A DNA stretch of 64,000 bases from Vombatus ursinus (GCF_900497805.2 NW_020954611.1:377345-441344), one strand, 5' to 3'; positions 20,801-32,345 are shown, numbered from the stretch's first letter. A program made the numbers and translations. The notes: a model not told the origin generated them from the letters alone.

Positions 20801-21134
20801 ATCACATTTCCCGATTCAAATTTTAACCATTTTATGAAACCTTTTATTGTCAAAAGTCTTATGCTTAAAGCTTGTAAACTCGAGACTCAGACTTTCCTTC
20901 CTGCATCCTCCGGCTTCTTGCTCCCTCTTCCCCCTTAACTATTTTCCTATCTCTGAACTCAGAGCCTCTGGGATGAGGCCATGGAAGGCAGTCATCCAAG
21001 CTAGAGAAGTGCAGTATTGAATGAATCCAAAACATAGTTTGGGTGTACCTTCTGCCTTCTCCTTCACTCTGACATTGCCATGCGGTGTTCCTGAAAGATG
21101 GGTTGGTGTGACAATTGAAATCAATTCTCTTCAT
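20801..21134. other. Unassigned stretch
   Basis: About 330 bp, not recognised. An 89-residue minus open frame over it has no family resemblance. Confidence 0.4.
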
Positions 21135-21139
21135 CTAGG

Positions 21140-21545
21140 AACAGAGTGCATGGTGTTTATAAGGAAAGTGGAGGTAGATTATAGAGGCCCTTGAATGGTA
21201 GGATTGGGAGTTCATGCTTGATGTTACAGGTGATAGTCAATAAATGTTTTGAGCAGATTTGATTCATGTTGTACATTAGGTAGATTTGGTGAGCAATGGT
21301 GTGAAGAATGGATTGGAAAATGGCAAGGTGAATTGTCGATAGACATTAGAATAGTTCAGGTGCATGGTAATGAGGGTGTGAAATAGGTCTTGGCTGTGTA
21401 AATGAAAAGGAGAGGACATGTGGGAGACAGTCACATAGACGGCACCATAGAACTTGAAAATCAATTAGATGTGGTGTTGGGGGCATGTGTGAAGAGGAAG
21501 AATTCAAGAAAACTCTGAGGAAAGAGATATAAGATTGATGACATC
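21140..21545 (-). mobile_element. LINE L2 fragment, inverted
   Basis: TAGAGGCCCTTGAATGGTAG, GTGAAGAATGGATTGGAAAA and CATTAGAATAGTTCAGGTGC follow the complement of L2. The 120-residue minus open frame at 21346-21708 is largely L2. Confidence 0.65.
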
Positions 21546-21955
21546 TCTTATCCTTATCTGGCTCATATAGTATAGTCATTCCAAGTAGCTCCTCAAATAA
21601 TCCATGAGTGTGAAATATATACTGGAGAACCTTGTTATTGATCAGGAAAAATATTCTGAAATTTTTATGAAAGATTTGATTTTGAAGGATTTTTTTTTTG
21701 GTTTTCATTACTTATGAAACTATTGAGATGAACTGTAGTAAAACTTGTTAAAAGGAAACATGGTAAAAAAAATTAATGGAAATATAATAAAACTCTGTTA
21801 CAAAACATCTCCCTAGATTATAGATTTTGCTATACTATGGTGCAAATCATACCCCTGGGCAATTGATGATATGCATCTTATAAGAAGAAAATTTTATAAA
21901 ATGAGTTATCTTTTCTCTGAATGTGAACATTATTACAAGGTTTTATCATAACTTC
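21546..21955. other. Unassigned AT-rich stretch
   Basis: About 400 bp, nothing recognised. Confidence 0.4.
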
Positions 21956-22105
21956 AACGAATATTAGAGCTGGAAAACGCTAATCTAACACAACTCTCTC
22001 AATTTAAAGATGAGTAAACTGAGAGGTTGATTTATTCAGGAGCACACAGCTGGTAGAATTGAAACTAGAACCTCAACCTCCTGTGTCTTAATCCAACTGA
22101 ATTAA
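21956..22105 (-). repeat. MIR-like remnant
   Basis: TAGAGCTGGAAAACGCTAAT, GATGAGTAAACTGAGAGGTT, AAACTAGAACCTCAACCTCC. Confidence 0.55.
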
Positions 22106-22129
22106 ACACTCAGAGCAAAGTGCAGTTGT

Positions 22130-22378
22130 CTATGCTAATTATCTATCCTAACCTCACTTCTATTACTCTATTACTTGATTTCCATTCACTTTATCCTTAC
22201 AGTCTGGCTCTTGGATCCATTACTCTACTGAAACTATTCTTTCCAGGGCTATCAATGATCTCTTAGTTGCCAAATCCAATATCTTTGACTCATTACTCAC
22301 TCTACCTGATTGATATGTAGCTTCTGACATGGCTGATCACTCACTCTTCCTAAATAGTCTTTTCTTTCTTAGCTTCTG
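22130..22378 (+). mobile_element. LINE L2 fragment (upstream of RT motif A)
   Basis: GGATCCATTACTCTACTGAA, TCAATGATCTCTTAGTTGCC and AAATCCAATATCTTTGACTC are the forward L2 RT-coding block just 5' of the FDTVDH region. Confidence 0.7.
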
Positions 22379-22505
22379 TGATACAAGGCTGATGATGACT
22401 TTGCACAGCTCTGCCTCACCCAAATCCAATTCACAAGCAAGTCAAGACATCACCCTTGCAATGTCATTGATTTTCTTCAAGAATGAAGGATGAACAACAA
22501 CAAAG
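22379..22505 (-). repeat. Unassigned marsupial repeat R, 5' part, inverted
   Basis: GACTTTGCACAGCTCTGCCT, ATCCAATTCACAAGCAAGTC and TTGAAGAATGAAGGATGAAC are the complement of 24126-24260. Confidence 0.7.
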
Positions 22506-22520
22506 GTTCTGCATGAAGTC

Positions 22521-22522
22521 CT

Positions 22523-22554
<32 letters not shown>

Positions 22555-22722
22555 AACAGAGACAGAGATGACAGAGGGAGAGACAGAGACAGGGTGGGGG
22601 GAAGGAGAGAGGAAGAGGGAGAGGGAGGGAGAGGGAGAGAGAGAGAGAGGCAGAGGGGGAGAGGGAGAGGGAGAAGGGGAGAGGAGGAGGGGAGGGGGAG
22701 GGGGAGGAGGAGGGAGAGCATA
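22521..22722 (+). repeat. Polypurine tract (GA/GGGA-rich)
   Basis: About 200 bp of almost pure purine on the plus strand, GAGAGAGACAGAGACAGAG grading into GGGAGAGGGAGAGG and GGAGGAGG. It could form triplex DNA. The proline- or leucine-rich minus open frames here are artefacts. Confidence 0.9.
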
Positions 22723-22889
22723 CACCTTCCAGAGCAGGTGATATGAGTTAAACCTTGTCACCCATATTTCTTACACCTGTGCTTCACTATTATTATGGTC
22801 TAGGTTTGAGTTTATTCCTGCCTGAATGCTGTGCATATTTGTGTGAAGGAGTGAACCACGTTCTTGGGAGAAGGCTTTGTATTAACTGT

Positions 22890-23060
22890 CTTTTCTGATC
22901 CTCTTAGTTATTAATGCACTCTCACTTCTGATATTACCTCAAATTCAGTTACCTTCACACATGTTGTATCTGCCCAGTAGAATTTAAGCTCTTTGAGGAC
23001 AGGGATATTTTTGTCTTTGAATCCCTTCACCTCACATGGTGCAGGTGTATAGTTGTAGTA
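22890..23060 (+). mobile_element. L2-like 3' fragment
   Basis: GTAGAATTTAAGCTCTTTGA then GGACAGGGATATTTTTGTCT is the L2 3' block. The terminus is lost. Confidence 0.6.
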
Positions 23061-24125
23061 ATAATTATTGTCCCACAAACACTAGTTTGTTGAATTGAGA
23101 TTGGCTTATACTGATGTGTTACGGAAATTGCACGACAGGCTTTATTTTAGGTTTCTTTTCATAGAGTTTTATGTTACATATTTCTGAAGCTGATTTCCCC
23201 AAATGTCTCTGTAACACTTCTCCAAGTGACTTGTTTCAGGTTTCAAATTGCTGGAAATGAAACTAATTGAGCTATTGAGGGGTGAAAGGGATTTGAATTG
23301 TGGCTTTCCAGTGTTTTGTTCAATCACACAGCCTACCCAACCAATCCACATACTACCCATCTTTTAATCTGAGTCTCTTCTGCCGGTTCCAGAATACTTC
23401 CAGGGCAGCATTTAATTGAACTTTTTTGCTCTTGTTTTGGGGGAATTGGAGGAACAGCTTGCAGAACAGTTTGGCTGGAATAGTTTAATACCTTTGATTG
23501 ATTAGTAGATTGATTCAATAGACGTGTTCTTAACTGATAAAGGCATTAGGGCTAGAGGAATTTGTAAATTATTTTAAGCTAGGTCAGTAGACAGACAGAT
23601 GGCTTCAATGGAACCTTATCATTATATTTGGTCGAGGGGCTGGGAAGTAAGTGTCCATACTCCAAGTGTATTCCCCAATTGAGGCTCTGTCTCTATTTCC
23701 CCAGCGTGTGCTACTGCTGTCTGTTTCTAATTTACCTTCACTCCTACTAACTTCTCTGGCAAAGACTGTTCCAGTGTCCATAGCTTCTAGCTATGTTTTT
23801 GTTTGGTTTTGGGTTGTATGAAGGAGCCTACTGATGTTTCCTTTTGGACATATTGGTCATTGTTTAATTTTGTGCCCTTTTAATATCAGTAATATGGTAA
23901 ATTTGGGCAAATGGGACCTCTTAAAATGCTATGAATGGTACTTATTGCCTGTACCAATTCTCTGGCACTTATGTGCTACCAGGTATGGTCAATTGCTCAT
24001 TGAGGGCAGGTAATGGCTGTTATACTTCTTAGTATCTGCTACAAATAAGTAATATTTGATTGAGTGGAACACATTGTCCACAGGGAGAAAAAGGCTTTTG
24101 CAGTTTCTTTGCCTATTTTCTTAGT
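23061..24125. other. Unassigned stretch
   Basis: About 1.06 kb of mostly unique sequence. Two 61-63-residue minus frames at 23169-23518 have no family resemblance. Confidence 0.4.
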
Positions 24126-24445
24126 TAATTATTGTTTGTCCTTCTTTCTCAGAGGACCAATGACATCAGGAAGGTGATATCTTGATCTGCAAGTAAATTG
24201 GATTTAAGTGAGGCAGGGCTGTGCAAAGTCATCAGCCTCACTTTCTCCTCCAGGTTCATCTGAGTTCAGTGGCAAGATGTAGGTCAGGATGACTGGAGAT
24301 GACCCCAGATACAGTGGGAGATCTTGGCCTTTTTAAGTTAATGGTTAAGGTCTTTCCCAGGTCTCAGTTTGTATGAGGCAACACCCATTCAATGATTAAG
24401 GCTAGGTAAGAAATGAGACAAAAGATGGCCTAGGATGCCTACTCA
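24126..24445 (+). repeat. Unassigned marsupial repeat R, best copy
   Basis: TTGTTTGTCCTTCTTTCTCA, AAGTAAATTGGATTTAAGTG, GGCAGGGCTGTGCAAAGTCA, CCAGTGGCAAGATG and CAACACCCATTCAATGATTA. About 320 bp, non-coding. The fullest of the four copies here. Confidence 0.7.
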
Positions 24446-25033
24446 AAAAAAAAATCAAACTAGGAGAGGAAGACCCTCAGGGTTTCTGGCTAGAACAAAA
24501 ACAATTGATATTTACACTGACTCTGAGCCATCAGAATCCAAACAATGATGAAGTGAAGTTTGGGCTGGGACCTATTATTGGCCAGTTAGTGAGAGCCAGT
24601 GATTTGGGTTTAAGGCATGGTCAAATACCTCCTTTGAATCCCAATGAGCTTTTTCCAGAGCTCTATTTTGAGAAATCATAAATGAAATTACATGGGACAA
24701 AAGAGTTATTTTTTCCCAGTTTTCAAAAAACGATAGAATAAATAAGTAGGGAAGAGAAAAAAAATCTAACCTCCAGACCCCAAGATATCTTGTAAAGTTT
24801 CAGTGATCAAAATTTATATTCCTTTGGGCAGAGCACAAAGAATAATATAATGTTGAAGAGACTCATTGCTGTTAATGATATTACAGAACTATGTCTATTC
24901 TGCTTATTAGAATGTTAATTGAAGTGATCCTTGGATTGGTATAGAAACTTCTAACACAATGACATTTGAGAAATCTTATCCTTGAAGATTAAACTCTGTT
25001 TCTTTGAATTACAAAATAAAGGCAGGATCAATG
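24446..25033. other. Unassigned stretch
   Basis: About 590 bp, AT-rich, nothing recognised. Confidence 0.4.
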
Positions 25034-25048
25034 AAAAATTATTCTAGG

Positions 25049-25194
25049 GTGTGCAGTGGATAGAACACCTGCCCTGATGTCAGGGGGACCTGAGTTCAAA
25101 TGCTGCCTCAGACCAAACACTTGAGACTTACTAGCTGTGTGACCTTGGGTAAGTCACTTAATCCCAATTGCCTAAAAATTAAAAAAAAATTTAA
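25049..25194 (+). mobile_element. tRNA-derived marsupial SINE
   Basis: GTGCAGTGGATAGAACACCT, B box GAGTTCAAATGCTGC and an A-rich tail. The TSD AAAAATTATTCTAGG (25034-25048) recurs as AAAAATTATTCTAAGG (25195-25210). The first bases of the head are lost. Confidence 0.85.
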
Positions 25195-25210
25195 AAAAAT
25201 TATTCTAAGG

Positions 25211-25864
25211 TATGTTAAAACAGATAAAAGTGTTTCAATTCAGCTAAATTGAAATAATTATTCTGAAACTCTAAGATTCAGGTGAATCTGTGAGTTAATT
25301 TCTATAGGTTTTCTTCCAAATATGCAGTTATACACCTTATTCATTTTTGTCCATCTCTTGTGGCTCTTGTCCATGCTTTGCTCATAAGTTTTTTTCATAT
25401 GGGATCTACACAACATGCTGGGGGTTGTTTTTGTGTGCTTTTGACATCATGAGGATGCCAACAGAGATATTTAAAACATTACTTGGAATTTGTTTGCTGA
25501 CACAAAACATTAATTAGTGATTCAAAAAGCATTTATTAAGCACTTAATGCATTATATCTGGGACTGGATTTTGTATAAACAAGGAAGGTAGACCAATGAA
25601 ATAGAATGGATTTGAAATAAATTTGTTGCTTATTTTAAATTTACAACTTTTTGCTGAAAAATGCAACCCAATTTATTTCTTACAGGAACACCATACAGCT
25701 GAATGATTAAGGTCCATTTAAATGCTAAGACAAATTGAGCTTCCATCAATCCTTAAAGGTAAAATTATTCAAAATCCTGTGTGATATAAATTCAAGGTAC
25801 AAGTGTTATATATTCTCTGGATGAAGCTGTCCATTCATTCAACTTGCACTGGTTGAGCAAACAG
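25211..25864. other. Mostly unassigned, with an L2 scrap
   Basis: GCATTTATTAAGCACTTAAT at 25530 is an inverted L2 terminus of about 80 bp. The rest is not recognised. Confidence 0.4.
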
Positions 25865-26035
25865 CACTGAAATTGGAACCAAAATACTTGGTTTCTAGTC
25901 CTGGCTCTACCATTTACTAGTTGGGTGATTGTAAGCAAGTCATCAGACCTTTTTGGATCTCAATTTCCTCATCTGTAAAATGTATTAGATGATCTCTGAT
26001 TTTTTCTAGCTCTATTATTGTATTCTATTCCTGTC
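25865..26035 (+). repeat. MIR-like SINE
   Basis: GGTTTCTAGTCCTGGCTCTA, GTAAGCAAGTCATCAGACC and TTCCTCATCTGTAAAATGTA in forward order. Confidence 0.7.
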
Positions 26036-26112
26036 CTATCCAATTCTATCCCATTCTACCAGGCCCTACCCAGCCCTGCCCTACCCTACTCTGCCCCACC
26101 CCACCCCACCCC
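26036..26112 (+). repeat. Degenerate (TTCTA/CCCTA/CCCAC)n simple repeat
   Basis: A run evolving from TCTATTCCTGTCC through GCCCTACCCAGCCCTGCCC to CCACCCCACCCCACCCC. Confidence 0.75.
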
Positions 26113-26277
26113 ATTCACTGTGTTAGGACACAGAGAAGAAAAATAAACTATGCCTGCCCTCCTGGTAGGGGAAATTAGATATGTATAGATATGTATTTCA
26201 ATGGGCCTGTGATCTCATCAATGTACACAGTTCTTCAGGCAGATTTCGACTAAATCCAATCCAACAAGCATTTTAAT
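26113..26277 (-). mobile_element. L2 3' end, inverted, before the RPS26 retrocopy
   Basis: GTGTTAGGACACAGAGAAGA followed by CTATGCCTGCCCTCCTGG resembles the inverted L2 3' end. A second L2 terminus, ATCCAACAAGCATTTTAA, holds the left TSD of the retrocopy. Confidence 0.55.
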
Positions 26278-26719
<442 letters not shown>

Positions 26720-27005
26720 CAACAAACATTTTTAAAGCACATACTGTGGGTCCAGAGCTGTCGTAGGTGCTGGGGGTACAATTCCAAAAATGGAATAATT
26801 TTTACCCTTGATGAACTTACGTAATTTCTTTTTTTGGGTGGTGGTAAGTGAGTGGAAGCAACATGTACACAATAAATACCAGGTAATTTTTGTGAGGAGC
26901 ACAAACCACTATTAGAATTAGGAAATGTTCCTTGTAAGAGATGGCATTTGAGCTAAAGGTGGAAGTTGTCTCTTCTTGCTTAAAAAAAACCAAACCCCAA
27001 CCAAC
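26720..27005 (-). mobile_element. LINE L2, inverted, outer copy, left part
   Basis: GTCGTAGGTGCTGGGGGTAC, AAGCAACATGTACACAATAA and GCATTTGAGCTAAAGGTGG are the reversed L2 3' end. The copy resumes at about 28472 beyond a forward L2. Confidence 0.8.
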
Positions 27006-28471
27006 ACTCATTAGGTTCTTCCATCCCCACAAGCTTTCATCTTATATAGCTCCTTTCTTTTACTGCCAAACTCCTGTAAAAAAGTTGTCTACATTCATTG
27101 TTTCCACTTCTCCCTTACTCAGTTCTCATTTTTTTTTGCCACTTTGCATCCATCCTCATCACTCAGCTGAAACTTCTTCCTTGAAAGTTACCACTTATTT
27201 CTCAGACCAAATTTGATGCCTTCTCTCAATCCTTGTCCTTCTTGACTTATCTGTGGCATTTGACAGTGTTGACCATCCTCTCCTCTTGAATACTTTCTCT
27301 TCTCTGGATTTTCCTGACATTTTTCTCTTGGCTGTCCTTCCTTTCTCACTATGCATTCTACATTTCCATTGTCAGTTTCATCATCCACATTACACCTACT
27401 GAAGGTGTACCCTAAGGCTTGACCCTCTTCTCTACCTACACCTTATTACTTGGCCACCTCATCAGTTCCCAGAGATTTTATTATCATCTCTATGAAGGTG
27501 ACTCCCACATCTATAGATTCAGCCCTAGTCTCACTTCTGAGTTTGAACTCCATATCACCAGTTGCTTATTAGACATTTCAAACTAGTTGTTCTATAGACT
27601 TCTCAAAATCAATATGTCCAAACCAGAACTTACAGAATTTATCATTATTTTCCTTCCAAACCCCACCCCCTTTGTTGAGCTTCCCTATTTCTGTTGAAGG
27701 CATCACCATTCTTCCAGTCCCCTGGTTCACAACCTCAGTAGTCATTCTCAACTATTCACTTTGCCAACTCCTGTCCTTTCTACCTCCAAAACATTTCTTG
27801 CATCTGTTCTTTTCTTTCTATTAACATAGCTCCTACCCCAGTATAGGCCTTATTACCTTCACCTCTACTATTGTAATAGACTTCTAACTGATATCCTTGC
27901 CTTTAATCTCTCCCCACTTCAATCTATATTTTACTGCCAAAGTGATTTTCCTGATTCACAGGTCTGACTGTGTCATTCATTGAATAAATTCCAGTAGCTC
28001 CCTATTGTCCCCATGTCTCCCCTGTGATTTAAAGTCCTTTATTACCTGGATCCAATCTACCTTTCTGGGTTTACTCCCTTTTCTACACTCTACAGACCAG
28101 ATAGGCTGCCCTTTTTACTGTTTCTCATACCCAGCATTTCATCTCCTTTGCACTGATTGTCCCCCATGCTTGGAATGCATTCCCTCCTCACTTTCCATCT
28201 TTTACAATGTATTAGTTTCTTCAATCCTCAACCTCAACACAATTTTTTATATAAGACCTTTCCTGATCTCTCTCTCATGTATTCATGCCCTACCTCCAAA
28301 AATCACCTTTTATTTATTTTGTACAAATTTATTTAGATACATGTTGTCTTCCCTGATAGACTAAAAACTTCTCCAGGGCAGTTTCTGTTTCATTTTTTTT
28401 CCCTTGTATCTCCAGCACCTAGCACAGTGCCTCAAAGTTAGAAGGTGCTTCAAAACTGCTTATTTATTGTA
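27006..28471 (+). mobile_element. LINE L2, long forward copy nested in inverted L2
   Basis: A 1.46-kb L2 covering the RT C-terminal half and the 3' end. CCTTCTTGACTTATCTGTGG onward reads VLLDLSVAFDSVDHPLLL, RT motif A. The YADD site at 27491-27502 has decayed to YEGD. Landmarks continue through GTCTGACTGTGTCATTCATT to CAGCACCTAGCACAGTGCC. Plus and minus open frames inside (27188-27388, 28005-28364) are L2-derived. Confidence 0.9.
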
Positions 28472-28765
28472 TGAAGAGGGGAAGCATTTCAGGCAAAGGC
28501 ACAGAAATCTAGGATGGGCAATAGAATGTGCAAGGTAATTAGCAAATTGGCCAGTCTGATTAGAATGTAGAGGTAGTGAAGGGTAGTAATATATAAACAG
28601 CCAGGAAAGATAGATTGGAGCCAGATAATGAAGGGCATTAAATTCCAAACAGAGGAGTTCATATTTTATTCTATAGGTAATAGGGAACCACTGGAATTTA
28701 TTGAGCATAGGAGTGACATGGTCAGATGCATATTGAAGATATTCAGTGAAGCAATCCAATGGAAA
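28472..28765 (-). mobile_element. LINE L2, inverted, outer copy, right part
   Basis: AAGCATTTCAGGCAAAGGCA, AATGAAGGGCATTAAATTCC and GGAGTGACATGGTCAGATGC continue the L2 interrupted at about 27005. Confidence 0.8.
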
Positions 28766-29040
28766 AATGATTTTTCATAGACTGTGGGGTTCTCTAGATG
28801 ATCCTGTTTTTGGATAATATGCTAATTACAGTAGTAACTCAAACATTACAAAGTCTCTAGAATGAGATCCAAAAGAGCTCAAAAGAGTTTAGCCTACCTA
28901 CCTGCTTGGTAATATTAAGTACATAAAGAATGCCTATTTATTTATTTTGTTCTTTCTAGTCCAAGATCTCCTTAGCAAGGAAAACAGAAGCAAAATAAGA
29001 GTGGATTAGTTCTTGCTTATCTTCATCATTAATTTGCATA
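28766..29040. other. Unassigned stretch
   Basis: Nothing recognised. Confidence 0.35.
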
Positions 29041-29480
29041 GTCCTATTTCCTCTGAGTGGTACTCCTATGCTTCTTTGATCCTCCTTTTACTTCAAATAT
29101 ATGATTTTTTGGGGATGTGTTGTTGTAATTATTTGGCCAGTATCTTATTTAATTTTTTTGTAACATTATTGACTAGTGATACTAGCTTAGTTATTTCTCT
29201 GTTTTATCCCTCCCAGGTTTGGAAATCAGAACCCTATTTGTTTCATAGAAAGAGTTTGGCAGAATGCTTTTTGGTCTATTTTTTTTTGGAAACAATTTAT
29301 GTACTCTAGAGATCATTTGTTCTTTAAATGTTCGATAAATTCATTAGTAAACTCATCTGTAGCCAGAGGATTTTTTTTCCTCCCCCAATGGGAGTTCATT
29401 TATGGCTCATCTGATTTATCTTTCTGAGATTGTATTATTTATGTATTACTTGTTTTGTGAATTTGGGCATTTAATATTTC
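29041..29480 (-). mobile_element. LINE L1 ORF2 fragment, inverted
   Basis: TTTGGCAGAATGCTTTTTGG, TTCTTTAAATGTTCGATAAA and AACTCATCTGTAGCCAGAGG are the complement of an L1 ORF2 reverse-transcriptase segment. The 98-residue plus open frame is its antisense. Confidence 0.6.
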
Positions 29481-29484
29481 TGTT

Positions 29485-29620
29485 GTGAGGCTGATGATAT
29501 AGCACCACACATAAGGGACTTGAAGTCAGGAAGACCTGTTGAAATTCCACCTCTGACAATGACTATACCACTGGCAAATCACTTAATTAACCTCTTTGAG
29601 CCCCAAGCAACTCTATCATT
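29485..29620 (+). repeat. tRNA-SINE remnant
   Basis: GATGATATAGCACCACACAT, TTGAAGTCAGGAAGACCTGT and GGCAAATCACTTAATTAACC in SINE order. Confidence 0.6.
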
Positions 29621-29624
29621 ATAA

Positions 29625-29835
29625 ATTTTTAAGAGAACTGACCTTTGAGTGAGGAAGAACCAAGTTCAAGTCTTTCTCTCCCACATACTTACCGTGTGAT
29701 CCTGGTCAAATCACTTAACTTCGTACCCCCAGATAATTCCCTAAGACTATAAATTGCAGAGCAAGTGCTAGTCTGTATCTGAGATGAGGAAATTCCTTCT
29801 ACCAATGAAATCAGAGATCTAGTTAAGAAAATAAG
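29625..29835 (+). repeat. tRNA-SINE with (ACCAATGAAATCA) tail type
   Basis: GAGGAAGAACCAAGTTCAAG at the B box, TGATCCTGGTCAAATCACTT, then CTTCTACCAATGAAATCAGAG. Confidence 0.6.
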
Positions 29836-29894
29836 TTATAGACAGATTGCTATCTGCTTCAGTGGAGAAAATTCAACAAATCACAGATCCTCTA

Positions 29895-30317
29895 ATTATT
29901 CTTTTTCCTGACTTTTTAATTTTATTTTTCAATTCCAAATTCTCTCGCTCCGTTTCCCTCTACCCCACCCAATGAGGAGGCAAGAAACACAAAACTTATT
30001 ACAAATATATGTAGTCATGCAAATATCCATATTAGTCATGTTCCTCCCACAAAAGCAGGACAAGAAAGGGAAAAAAATATGCTTCAATCTGTAGTCTGAG
30101 TCCATCAGTTCTCTATCTGTAGATGGATAGAATGTTTCATTATGAGTCCTTTGGAATTGTGGTGGGTCACTGTGCTGATTAAAGTTACTTAGTCTTTCAA
30201 AGTTGATGATCTTTGTAATGCTGCTGTTAATATGTAGATTTTTTCTCCTGGTTCTTCTCACTTTACTTTATATCAGTTCTAACTGGTCTGCTTAGGTTTT
30301 TCTGAAAGCATACCCTT
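29895..30317 (-). mobile_element. LINE L1 3'UTR, inverted
   Basis: TTGTGGTGGGTCACTGTGCT, ATGCTTCAATCTGTAGTCTG and CATATTAGTCATGTTCCTCC are the complement of the L1 3' end seen forward at 57380. Two SINEs separate it from its ORF2 part at 30661. Confidence 0.8.
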
Positions 30318-30325
30318 CATTCTTT

Positions 30326-30485
30326 GTTTGTTTTCTTTTCTTCTTTTTGCACAAGGCAATTGGGGTTAAGGGACTTGCTGAGGGTCACACAGCTAGTAAG
30401 TGTCAAGTGTCTGAGGCCAGATTTGAATTCAGGAACTCCTTACTCCAGGACTGGTGTTCACTCCATTGCATCACCTAGCTGTCCG
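30326..30485 (-). mobile_element. tRNA-derived marsupial SINE, first of a same-site pair
   Basis: GGCAATTGGGGTTAAGGGAC to CATCACCTAGCTGTCCG. Flanks CATTCTTT (30318) and CATTATTT (30486) form its TSD with one mismatch. Confidence 0.8.
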
Positions 30486-30495
30486 CATTATTTCT

Positions 30496-30660
30496 TTTTT
30501 TTCCTTTTTTTCTTTTGTTTAGGCAATTGGGGTTAAATGACCTGCCCAGGGTCACAGAGCTAGTAAGCATCAAGTGTTTGGTCTGAGGCTGGATTTGAAC
30601 TCAGGTCCTCCTGACTCCAAGTCTGGAGCTCTATCTACTGCACCACCTAGCTGCCCCTCC
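30496..30660 (-). mobile_element. tRNA-derived marsupial SINE, second of a same-site pair
   Basis: T-rich start, GGCAATTGGGGTTAAATGAC, head CACCACCTAGCTGCCCC. The exact 10-bp TSD CATTATTTCT lies at 30486-30495 and 30661-30670. Confidence 0.9.
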
Positions 30661-31530
30661 CATTATTTCTTATAGCACAATAATATTCCATCACATTCAT
30701 ATATCACATATCACATTCAGTCATTCCTCAATTGATGTTTTCTCAGTTTCCAATTCTTTGCTACCACAAAAAGAGCTACTACAAATATTTTTGTACACAT
30801 GGGTCTTTATCCTCTTTCTTTGATCATCTTGGAGTATGATACTTGTAATGGCATTGTTGGGCTAAATGGGTATACACAATTTAATAGCCTTTTAGGCATA
30901 GTTTCAAATTGCTTTCCAAAATGGTTGGAATCATTTATACTTCTACCAACAGTTCATCAATGTATTTGTTTTCCTACATTCCCTCCAGCATTTGTCATTT
31001 TCCTTGTCATCTTAGCCAATCTGATGGGTATGAGGAAGTACCTCAGAGTTGTTTTGAGTTTCTTTAATTATTTAGTGATTTAGAACATTTTTTTCATATG
31101 GCTATTGATAGCTTTGATTTCTTTCTCTTAAAACTGCCTACCTTTATCTTTTGATCATTTGTCAATTGGGAAATGACTCTTATTTTTACAAATTTGACTC
31201 AGTTCCCTATATATTTTAAAATGAAACCTTTATAAGAGAAATTTGCTGCAAAGATTTTTCTCAGTTTCCTACTTTTTGTCTAATTTTAGCTGCATTGGCT
31301 TTGTTAGTGCAAAACTTTTACATTTTATATAATAAAAATTATCGATTTTACTTCCTGTGAATCTCTGTATCTCTTGTTTAGTCATGAACTTTTCCCTATT
31401 CATAAATATGATGATAATTTCTTTCCTGCTCCATTAATTTGCTTATTATACCACTTTTTATGTCTAAATCATGCACCAATTTCGAGCTTAACATGGTATA
31501 TGTCTATTTATTCTTTTTAAAATTTTTGTT
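30661..31530 (-). mobile_element. LINE L1 ORF2 C-terminal part, inverted
   Basis: The complement of 30661-30694 reads MEYYCAIRNN, the conserved end of L1 ORF2. TTTCCAATTCTTTGCTACCA, CATTGTTGGGCTAAATGGGT and CTTCTACCAACAGTTCATCA line up with the same region of mammalian L1. The plus open frame at 30799-31083 is antisense L1. Confidence 0.88.
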
Positions 31531-31800
31531 AAATTTTTTTTGTTTTGTTTATTTTATTTATTTATTTATTTTTACCTATTCTTAAGGAATGACTACTTTT
31601 TTCTTCCAGGGGTATAGTTGTTTTTGTTTTTTGTTTTTTCATTCTGAAGATTTCTCCTTGATTATTTTCTTTTACTCTATGGTATTTATTCATTGTATTA
31701 GGACCTATTTTTTAAATTTATTTTTTCTTTCAGTCCTTATTAGTTTTCCTGCAAAGTTTTTCCTTTCAAGGTTTTTCCTTCTTTTTTACTGTTCTTAGTA
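31531..31800. other. T-rich sequence, possibly decayed L1
   Basis: T-rich low-complexity DNA with a (TTTA)n run at 31550-31573. The 69-residue F-rich frame here is an artefact of composition. Confidence 0.4.
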
Positions 31801-32145
31801 TTTTTAATTGGTGCATTCATTGCTGTTCAGAGGAGGAGCAGGGAATCTGGGCTAAAATCACAACCATTCAGCATCTCACTAGAACTCTCCACATATAGTA
31901 ATATATTTCTATGTATATCTATCTAGCAGTAGTTTTTCAACTAACTTTGAGGTGTTTAGTACAAATATACACTTCTAGCTTGAGCTTGAGCCAATGCTGA
32001 ATTTTTCTTGGTTGGTTACTTTGTAAATAAGATGATTTAAGGATTAGAGGTAAAAGAACAGGAAAAAAAAGGCTAAACAAGAAAGCAAATTACATTCCTT
32101 TTCCCAGTATGCACATTATATAACTGAAAACCATGTTCTAAATCA
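31801..32145. other. Unassigned stretch
   Basis: Nothing recognised. Confidence 0.35.
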
Positions 32146-32154
32146 GTTTCATGT

Positions 32155-32215
32155 ATACCTAGGGCAATGCCTTGCACAAAGCAGATACTTAATAAACATA
32201 TTTTTGGACATGGAT
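32155..32215 (+). mobile_element. L2/MIR 3' tail
   Basis: GCAATGCCTTGCACAAAGCA then GATACTTAATAAACAT. Confidence 0.5.
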
Positions 32216-32345
32216 AAGGTAAGAATTAATTTTACTTGACTATGAATATGTGTTATAAGAGTTTTGTTTTTCTTTTTTCTTTTCCCCAGGGGGGAATGGA
32301 GAGAAAATAAATGCTTGTTAATTTAAAAAATTAGTAAAAATAATT
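32216..32345 (+). mobile_element. L1-type 3' terminus
   Basis: TTACTTGACTATGAATATGT, GTTTTGTTTTTCTTTTTTC and AAATAAATGCTTGTTAATTT resemble a second type of L1 3' tail, ending A-rich. Confidence 0.45.

Noticed and set aside
22464-22761. Leucine/serine- and proline-rich minus-strand frames
   Set aside because: They are produced by the polypurine tract and have no domain or neighbour support.
28005-28364. 119-residue plus-strand frame
   Set aside because: It lies in the L2 3' region beyond the RT motifs and is not a host gene.
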